11,191 nucleotides of DNA from Anaerolineales bacterium (GTDB lineage: Bacteria > Chloroflexota > Anaerolineae > Anaerolineales > UBA4823), in the NCBI GenBank assembly GCA_028687395.1, contig JAQUAE010000027.1, positions 1 through 11,191 of the forward strand. Direction: 5' to 3'. This document shows, one piece after another, positions 6,606-11,191 of the stretch. Below the pieces are notes generated by a model. The model searched no databases, was not told the origin of the DNA, and saw only the letters and a program-made list of their open reading frames with translations. Each line of letters starts with the position of its first letter. The first letter of the stretch is position 1. The translations under genes were made by a program, and so were the position numbers.

Positions 6606-7112
6606 TCAGGAAGTGCGGGCGATGGCGGTGAGTGCTAAAGCCAGCACGCCCAGGGCCAGGTTGAGCCTCAGCAGCGCCGTTTCCAGGCGCTGCACCTGGG
6701 CGGCTTCCGGGGTATCCTGGTTGGCGGCGCGGCGCATGGCGATCCTGTTCAGGCGGGGTATCACCCCCCAGGTCATCCCGGCGCTGACGCCTGCCATACC
6801 CAGGAAGAGCAGGTGCTTGACCAGAATGGCCAGCGCCCAGCGGCTGTCGATGGCGAGGAGGCCCACGTAATTCGGATTGGCGCTCATCTGGAACATGCCC
6901 GTGCCAGCCAGGAGCAGCAGGCACAGCCAACCCAGCGGGTCGAGGCGCCGCTGAATCTTCGACAGGAAGCGGGGATAATCGCCGGCGGGGAGCGTGGCGT
7001 GAGCGACTGGGACGACGAATATTGCCAGGGAAGCCAGACCGCCAATCCAGATGACGGTCGCCAGCATGTGCAGCCAGTAGGCCAGGCTCAACGCCCAGTC
7101 AGGGGGGGTCAC
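6606..7112 (-). CDS. Small four-helix membrane protein, CopD-like
   Basis: The leftward gene encodes 168 residues with four hydrophobic helices (about 9-31, 58-76, 92-113 and 147-164). The first contains LHMLATVIWIGGLASL, the His-plus-WIGG pattern typical of the CopD family, members of which take part in copper uptake or handling. H15, H38 and H100 could bind metal or haem, but no copper chaperone (CopC) or other metal gene is nearby, so copper transport is only a guess. The start is GTG at 7112-7110, overlapping the upstream stop as GTGA. No Shine-Dalgarno is visible, so it probably depends on coupling to the TPR gene. The open frame extends further upstream, but that part is Arg/Pro-rich shadow of the overlapping gene. 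Confidence 0.6.
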   Translation of the reverse strand: MTPPDWALSLAYWLHMLATVIWIGGLASLAIFVVPVAHATLPAGDYPRFLSKIQRRLDPLGWLCLLLLAGTGMFQMSANPNYVGLLAIDSRWALAILVKHLLFLGMAGVSAGMTWGVIPRLNRIAMRRAANQDTPEAAQVQRLETALLRLNLALGVLALALTAIARTS

Positions 7113-8488
7113 GGTAGGGGCAGCGGTGGCTGGCTGGTGTCGACGGGGGTTTCCTCGGTGGCTTCGGGCGGCACTTCCGTGGTCGCCACTGGTTCCTCGG
7201 TCGGCTGCACGTCTCCGGAGGCCGAGGTGGGCTGGGTGGTCTCCTGGCCACCAGTGCAGCGCTCCAGGGCGCGCTGGTACTTCTCCTGCACGGTGGGGTC
7301 GGCGCCGTAAGCCAGGGCCAGCTCGTACTGCTGCATCGCCGGGCACCACTCCTTGCGGTTGATCAGGTTATCCCCGTAATTGATCAAGCCCAAACGGTAG
7401 CGTTCGGTGGCGGTCCAGCCGGTGCCATCCCGCAGGTTTGGCAGCGCCGGAGCCACCTGGCCGAAGTAATACACCACCTGCGACCAATCCACGTCCCAGA
7501 AGCTGGCGCCGAGGATGTACAGCCTGGCCCAGGTGAGGTAGCCCTTCGAGTCGGCGTCCAGGGGGCCGAAGCGCTCGGCCAGCATCAGGTCGTAGATGCC
7601 GCCTTCCAGGTCGGCGTCTTTGAGGATTTTATCCCGGCCGCGCTGGCGGAAAGCCAGGTAGAGCATGCCGTCCACCTGCACCGCCTGGAAGTTGGGGTCA
7701 GCCTTGCGCAGGTTTAGCAGGGTATCGAGGGCGGTCGTCCAATCGCTGTTGGCCAGCGATTGTTGCGATTGTGAGAAGAGCTCCTGCGCACCGCGCGTGT
7801 CCGGCGTGGGCGTCGGCAGGGGCGTGGCTTCGACGGTGGGCGTGGCGGTGATGTTGATCTGCATCAGCACTTCGGCCAGCTTCTCGGTCACGCCGGGGAA
7901 ATTGGGCTCGTACTGGATGATGTACTCGAAGCGTTGGCGGGCCAGCTCGTAACGCTTGGCTTGCAGGTCCTGCACGCCGAGGTCGAACTGCTCTTGCAGG
8001 CTGAGGGCAATCTGGGTGGATTGGGCGTGGGTGCGCTGGCTGATGCCGGAGGCGTAGCCGCCCATGGCGCTGACCGCGGCGATGAGCACCAGCGCCAGGA
8101 GGCCCAGCAGGGTCATCAGGCGTATGGAAGGGAAACGTCCTTTCTTCGGAGCGGGGGCGCCCATGCCCGGCGGCTGCCCGCCGCCCTCCCCCCCAGGCAG
8201 AGACGCCGGCTCTCCGGTTGGTGGCGGAATGGTGGCGTCGAAGCCGGGGTGAGCGGGGTCTTCCAGGCCTATGCGTGTGGCCACGGTTTCGCCGGGGTCG
8301 GTTGGAGAGGGCTCTTCCGAGGATACGTTCGAAGGAGCGGCGCTATTCCAGCCCGCGTCGTGCGCAGCACCCTCCAGCGCCGGACGGGTGAGGTGCACCT
8401 GGGTCTCGTCCAGGCTGGGTGAAGCGAAACCCTCCCCATCTCGCGGGGCGGGGAGGGGCTGCGTGTCGTCATTATGGGAAATTTCCAT
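7109..8488 (-). CDS. Single-pass membrane protein with a disordered N-terminus and an exported TPR-like domain
   Basis: I do not recognise a named family. The 459-residue protein has four parts. Residues 1-114 are acidic, Pro/Gly/Thr-rich and probably disordered in the cytoplasm. A KKGR stretch (115-118) leads into one membrane helix (about 123-146). Helical TPR-like repeats fill about 155-211 and 232-410, with phrases such as AKRYELARQRFEYIIQYEPN and NSDWTTALDTLLNLRKADPN; a Thr/Pro linker (213-231) divides them. A Thr/Glu/Pro tail closes the protein (412-459). The only cysteines, C382 and C411, both lie in the exported part. ATG 8488-8486 is preferred because TATAAT lies 7 bases upstream; extension to 8689 would run through the promoter and into the thioesterase gene. 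A scaffold or envelope role is likely but unproven. Confidence 0.75.
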   Translation of the reverse strand: MEISHNDDTQPLPAPRDGEGFASPSLDETQVHLTRPALEGAAHDAGWNSAAPSNVSSEEPSPTDPGETVATRIGLEDPAHPGFDATIPPPTGEPASLPGGEGGGQPPGMGAPAPKKGRFPSIRLMTLLGLLALVLIAAVSAMGGYASGISQRTHAQSTQIALSLQEQFDLGVQDLQAKRYELARQRFEYIIQYEPNFPGVTEKLAEVLMQINITATPTVEATPLPTPTPDTRGAQELFSQSQQSLANSDWTTALDTLLNLRKADPNFQAVQVDGMLYLAFRQRGRDKILKDADLEGGIYDLMLAERFGPLDADSKGYLTWARLYILGASFWDVDWSQVVYYFGQVAPALPNLRDGTGWTATERYRLGLINYGDNLINRKEWCPAMQQYELALAYGADPTVQEKYQRALERCTGGQETTQPTSASGDVQPTEEPVATTEVPPEATEETPVDTSQPPLPLP

Positions 8489-8495
8489 GCGCCCC

Positions 8496-8501
8496 ATTAT
8501 A
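8496..8501 (-). promoter_or_regulatory. -10 box of the TPR-protein gene, leaderless arrangement
   Basis: A perfect TATAAT on the minus strand (8501-8496) is followed by 7 bases and then the ATG at 8488, which puts the transcription start at or next to the start codon. No convincing -35 box is seen 16-18 bases upstream, and there is no Shine-Dalgarno. Confidence 0.6.
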
Positions 8502-8551
8502 CCGCACACAATCCAGACAGCCATTTGGGAGTGCCACCCCCGGGGACAGTG

Positions 8552-8557
8552 TATAAT
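8552..8557 (+). promoter_or_regulatory. -10 box of the thioesterase gene, leaderless arrangement
   Basis: TATAAT at 8552-8557 lies 6 bases before the ATG at 8564, the same layout as recO. TG stands directly before the hexamer, as it also does at recO. The -35 region is weak: TTGGGA at 8525-8530 is too far away at 21 bases. No Shine-Dalgarno precedes the ATG. Confidence 0.65.
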
Positions 8558-8563
8558 CGCCTC

Positions 8564-8995
8564 ATGGCAGCGTTTCGCTTCTACCACCCGCTGGAAGTCC
8601 GTTACGGCGATTTGGATCCACAAGGCCACCTGAACAACGCAAAATATATGACTTACATGGAACAGGCGCGCATCAGCTACCTCAAGCATCTCGGCTTGTG
8701 GGAGAGCGGCTCATTCCTGGACCTGGGGATCATCCTGGCCGATGCGCGCCTGGTCTACCGCGCCGCGGTGCATTATGGCGATCCGCTACGTGTGGGTGTG
8801 CGCATTTCCCGCCTGGGGAACAAGAGCATGGACATGCTCTACATCCTGGAAAACCCCCAAACTGCCCAGGAGTACGCCAGCGGTTCGTCGGTGCTGGTGG
8901 CCTACGATTACCACCGCCAGCAGTCCATCCTTATCCCCGACCTGTGGCGCAACGCGATCAGCACCTTCGAGGAAATCCCGCCAATATCCACCTGA
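8564..8995 (+). CDS. Acyl-CoA thioesterase, 4HBT hotdog fold (YbgC/FadM-like)
   Basis: The 143-residue protein is the normal length for a single hotdog domain. It begins with the 4-hydroxybenzoyl-CoA thioesterase pattern VRYGDLDPQGHLNNAKYMTY (12-31); D18 occupies the usual catalytic Asp position and H22-N24-N25 follow in the DPxGHxNN form. Such enzymes hydrolyse fatty or aromatic acyl-CoA esters in the cytoplasm; the substrate cannot be told from sequence. ATG 8564 is chosen because TATAAT is 6 bases upstream; an in-frame ATG further upstream (8474) would place the -10 box inside the gene and adds residues unlike the family. It is divergent from the TPR gene across 75 bases and precedes the M42 peptidase by 33 bases. 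Confidence 0.88.
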   Translation: MAAFRFYHPLEVRYGDLDPQGHLNNAKYMTYMEQARISYLKHLGLWESGSFLDLGIILADARLVYRAAVHYGDPLRVGVRISRLGNKSMDMLYILENPQTAQEYASGSSVLVAYDYHRQQSILIPDLWRNAISTFEEIPPIST

Positions 8996-9015
8996 CGCCT
9001 GCCCATCACATGCAC

Positions 9016-9020
9016 AGGAG
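9016..9020 (+). promoter_or_regulatory. Strong Shine-Dalgarno of the M42 peptidase gene
   Basis: AGGAG at 9016-9020 lies 8 bases before ATG 9029, the clearest ribosome binding site in the window. It contrasts with the adjacent leaderless thioesterase start and fits translation from inside a longer mRNA. Confidence 0.75.
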
Positions 9021-9028
9021 CGCCATCC

Positions 9029-10081
9029 ATGGCCCTACCTCCCGTCGACGCCGATCGTTTGCTCGAGTTCTTGACTGGTCTGTTGAACATTCCCAGCCCT
9101 ACCGGATTCGCCCAGCGCGCCCTTGAACACACCCAGGCTGCGCTGGCGGAGGCGCCTGGCTTGAGCTTTGCCACCACGCGCAAAGGCGGTTTGGTGGTCG
9201 GCTGGAAGGGGAGGCGCTCGGACGCGCCGCGCGCCTTGACTGCTCACGTGGATACGCTGGGCGCGATGGTCAGGGAGATCAAGGACAACGGTCGCCTCAA
9301 GCTGACCAAGGTTGGCGGTTTCGCCTGGAACACGGTCGAAGGGGAGGGCTGCACAATCTTTTGCAACAACAGCGTGACGTTGCGCGGCTCCCTGCTATTG
9401 ACCAAGGCCTCCAGCCACGTGTACGGCGACCGGGTGGGCGAATTGAAGCGGGATGACGACAATATGGAGGTGCGCCTGGACGCCCGCACGGCTTCGGTGC
9501 AGGAGACGCGCTCCCTGGGCATCGCGGTGGGAGACTTCGTGGCCTTCGACCCGCGGGTGGAGCTAAACGCTGGCTTCGTCCGCTCGCGGCATTTGGACGA
9601 CAAGGCCTGCGTGGCCTGCCTGGTCGCCGCGGTGGGCGCCATGCAGGCGGCCGGCTTGTCGCCCGCCCAGGACTCCAGCCTGCTGTTCAGTAACTACGAA
9701 GAGGTGGGGCATGGGGCGGCCGCCGGCCTGCCGCCGGACCTGGCTGAGCTGGTGGTGGTGGACATGGCAGCCGTCGGGGAGGGGCAAACCTCCGACGAGT
9801 TTCACGCCACCTTGTGCGTAAAAGACTCGGGCGGGCCGTACCACCATGGCTTGAGCCAGCGCCTGCGCCGCCTGGCTGAGGAGCACGGCATCGCCTGGAA
9901 GGTGGATACCTACCCCCACTACGGCTCGGATGGCGAAGCCCTGTGGCGCGCTGGCGGCGATGTGGCTGTGGCCTTGATCGGTCCCGGGGTGGACGCCTCC
10001 CACAACTACGAGCGCACCCACCTGGAAGCGCTTCTGGCAACGACGCAGTGGGTGATGGCCTACCTGCTGGGAGAATCATGA
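9029..10081 (+). CDS. M42-family metallo-aminopeptidase
   Basis: M42 enzymes (PepA/TET/FrvX group) are cytoplasmic two-metal aminopeptidases, often large tetrahedral assemblies that finish peptide breakdown. The 350-residue length is typical. Metal and catalytic residues are in order: H73 and D75 in TAHVDTLG, the bridging D190 in RHLDDKA, catalytic E224 with E225 in NYEEVGHG, D245 in VVVDMAAVG, and a last His ligand H325 in GPGVDASHNYERTH. The second domain lies between D75 and H188. The insert-free organisation and RHLDDK favour M42 over M20 or M18. The start has a strong AGGAG. The stop overlaps the next ATG as ATGA (10078-10081). Confidence 0.9.
   Translation: MALPPVDADRLLEFLTGLLNIPSPTGFAQRALEHTQAALAEAPGLSFATTRKGGLVVGWKGRRSDAPRALTAHVDTLGAMVREIKDNGRLKLTKVGGFAWNTVEGEGCTIFCNNSVTLRGSLLLTKASSHVYGDRVGELKRDDDNMEVRLDARTASVQETRSLGIAVGDFVAFDPRVELNAGFVRSRHLDDKACVACLVAAVGAMQAAGLSPAQDSSLLFSNYEEVGHGAAAGLPPDLAELVVVDMAAVGEGQTSDEFHATLCVKDSGGPYHHGLSQRLRRLAEEHGIAWKVDTYPHYGSDGEALWRAGGDVAVALIGPGVDASHNYERTHLEALLATTQWVMAYLLGES
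10069..10074 (+). promoter_or_regulatory. Ribosome binding site deciding the LLM oxidoreductase start
   Basis: GGGAGA at 10069-10074 lies 3 bases before ATG 10078. It supports that start over the in-frame upstream GTG-type extension that would overlap the peptidase by about 140 bases. Confidence 0.5.
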
Positions 10082-11088
10082 CCCTGCTGTTGGACGCCGT
10101 CCTGCCTCCCCTGCCTCTCGCCCAGGCCGCAGAAGCCGCCCGCGCGGCTGAAGCAGCCGGGTTTGCCGCCCTGTGGACAATGGAGACATCTCACGACCCC
10201 TTCCTGCCCTGCGCCTTGATCGCCGAGCACACCCGTCGCCTGCAATTCGGCACGGGTATTGCGGTGGCGTTTGCCCGCAGCCCGGCGACATTGGCCTATG
10301 CCGCCTGGGATTTGGCCCAGGCTTCGCAGGGGCGCTTCATCCTGGGGCTGGGCACCCAGGTGCGGGAGCACGTCGTGCGCCGCTTCGGTATGCCCTGGCC
10401 GGATTCGGTGACCGGCAAGCTGCGCGAGCAGATCGGGGCGGTGCGCGCCTTCTGGCACGCCTGGCAGGAGGGTGAGCCGCTCAACTTCCGCGGCGAGCAC
10501 TACAAGCTCACCTTGATGACCCCCTTCTTCAACCCGGGGCCGATCCCCAACCCGCTAATTCCCATTTACGTGGCGGGCGTCAACGCCGGGCTGGCGCGGC
10601 TGGCGGGCGAGGTAGCGGACGGATTCCTGGTGCACCCGCTGCACACGCTGTCGTATCTCAAGGAAGTGATCATCCCAGCCGTCCGGGGTGGGGCCAGGAG
10701 CGCCGGGAGAGGCAAGAAGGCGATTCCGCTTTCTGTCTCGGTCTTCGCCATCACCTCCCCCGAAGAGCGCGAGTTGGTGCGCTCCCAGATTGCTTTCTAC
10801 GCCTCGACGCCCTCATACCGCCCGGTGCTGGCGCAACATGGCTGGCAGGAGACGGCGGCGCGCCTCTCGCACCTGGCGGCGCGCGGCCAGTGGGGGGAGA
10901 TGCCCGCCCTGATCGATGAGGCCATGCTGGCGGAGCTGGCTGTGCAGGCTGCCCCTGGCGAGCTGGCTGGCGCCCTGCTGCAGCGCTACGCCGGAATCGC
11001 GGCGCGGGTCACCCTTTACACCCCATACACCCCCGGCGAACGGCAGAGCTTCTGGCGCCAGCTCGTGAAAGACCTGGAAAATCAATGA
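10078..11088 (+). CDS. LLM-class F420-dependent oxidoreductase
   Basis: The 336-residue protein is a luciferase-like monooxygenase-family TIM barrel. LWTMETSHDPFLPCALIAEH (35-54), FGTGIAVAFARSP, GRFILGLGTQV and the late GEVADGFLVHP are the pattern of the F420-dependent LLM subfamily I know as TIGR03617. Such enzymes use reduced F420 or FMNH2 to reduce or oxidise small molecules; the substrate is unknown. F420 use is inferred from subfamily resemblance and implies the host makes or imports F420. The ATG overlaps the peptidase stop (ATGA), and its own stop overlaps the pcm start in the same way, so all three genes are probably translated from one mRNA. Confidence 0.85.
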   Translation: MTLLLDAVLPPLPLAQAAEAARAAEAAGFAALWTMETSHDPFLPCALIAEHTRRLQFGTGIAVAFARSPATLAYAAWDLAQASQGRFILGLGTQVREHVVRRFGMPWPDSVTGKLREQIGAVRAFWHAWQEGEPLNFRGEHYKLTLMTPFFNPGPIPNPLIPIYVAGVNAGLARLAGEVADGFLVHPLHTLSYLKEVIIPAVRGGARSAGRGKKAIPLSVSVFAITSPEERELVRSQIAFYASTPSYRPVLAQHGWQETAARLSHLAARGQWGEMPALIDEAMLAELAVQAAPGELAGALLQRYAGIAARVTLYTPYTPGERQSFWRQLVKDLENQ

Positions 11089-11191
11089 AAAGCGACGCCT
11101 CCGGCGATCCCTACCAACTCGAGCGCCTGCACATGGTGGAAGAGCAGATTCGCTCGAGAGGGATTGCCGACAAGCGCGTCCTGGCGGCGAT
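11085..11191 (+). CDS. pcm: Protein-L-isoaspartate O-methyltransferase, N-terminal 35 residues (runs off the right edge)
   Basis: Pcm uses SAM to methylate isoaspartyl residues, starting repair of aged proteins. Only the beginning is present: MKSDASGDPYQLERLHMVEE followed by QIRSRGIADKRVLAA. The phrase MVEEQIRSRGI-x-D-x-RVL-x-A is the standard Pcm start, which here sits after about 16 extra residues. The catalytic and SAM-binding motifs lie outside the window. ATG 11085 overlaps the LLM gene's stop (ATGA at 11085-11088); an internal ATG at 11133, just before VEEQIRS, is an alternative start. Two bases of the next codon (at) close the window. Confidence 0.85.
   Translation, partial: MKSDASGDPYQLERLHMVEEQIRSRGIADKRVLAA

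Noticed and set aside
8489..8689. Upstream in-frame extension of the TPR gene to 8689
   Set aside because: It would run through the TATAAT boxes of both divergent genes and 126 bases of the thioesterase, and the added residues do not look like a domain or signal peptide.
9943..10077. Upstream in-frame extension of the LLM oxidoreductase
   Set aside because: It overlaps the end of the M42 gene by 139 bases with Arg/Gly-rich shadow sequence; ATG 10078 has an SD and the ATGA overlap.

Overview
The window is a compact, high-GC bacterial chromosome segment with twelve genes on both strands and no gap longer than about 140 bases. The best guess for the source is an uncultured Chloroflexota, probably Anaerolineae. 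That rests on three inferences of moderate weight: a RodZ-like protein with two HTH domains, Thr/Pro linkers in exported proteins, and an F420-dependent LLM oxidoreductase beside an M42 aminopeptidase. I see no rRNA, tRNA, CRISPR array, insertion sequence, prophage or toxin-antitoxin gene.

Left part (1-5022). The 5' portion of recO runs leftward off the window edge. Divergent from it is rplI, whose protein L9 carries a long acidic tail. The two genes share a very short promoter region in which the -35 boxes lie on top of each other. After a gap with a possible terminator hairpin comes a rightward run: a RodZ-like membrane protein with two cytoplasmic HTH domains, rimO (methylthiolation of ribosomal protein S12), and a HAL2/SAL1-type bisphosphate nucleotidase whose start overlaps the rimO stop.

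Middle (5023-8488). A polytopic GT-C-type glycosyltransferase ends 10 bases from a leftward pair. That pair is a single-pass membrane protein with a TPR-like exported domain and, overlapping it by four bases, a small four-helix CopD-like membrane protein.

Right part (8489-11191). Divergent from the TPR gene is a hotdog-fold acyl-CoA thioesterase. It is followed by a tightly coupled run of an M42 aminopeptidase, an F420-dependent LLM oxidoreductase and the start of pcm (protein L-isoaspartate methyltransferase). Both junctions in the run are ATGA overlaps. Peptide recycling and protein repair would fit two of these three genes; the role of the oxidoreductase is open.

No clearly new system is visible. 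The most distinctive signals are regulatory: at least three genes (recO, the TPR gene, the thioesterase) have a perfect TATAAT only 6-7 bases before ATG and no Shine-Dalgarno, so their mRNAs are probably leaderless. Genes inside operons use SD sites or stop-start overlaps instead.
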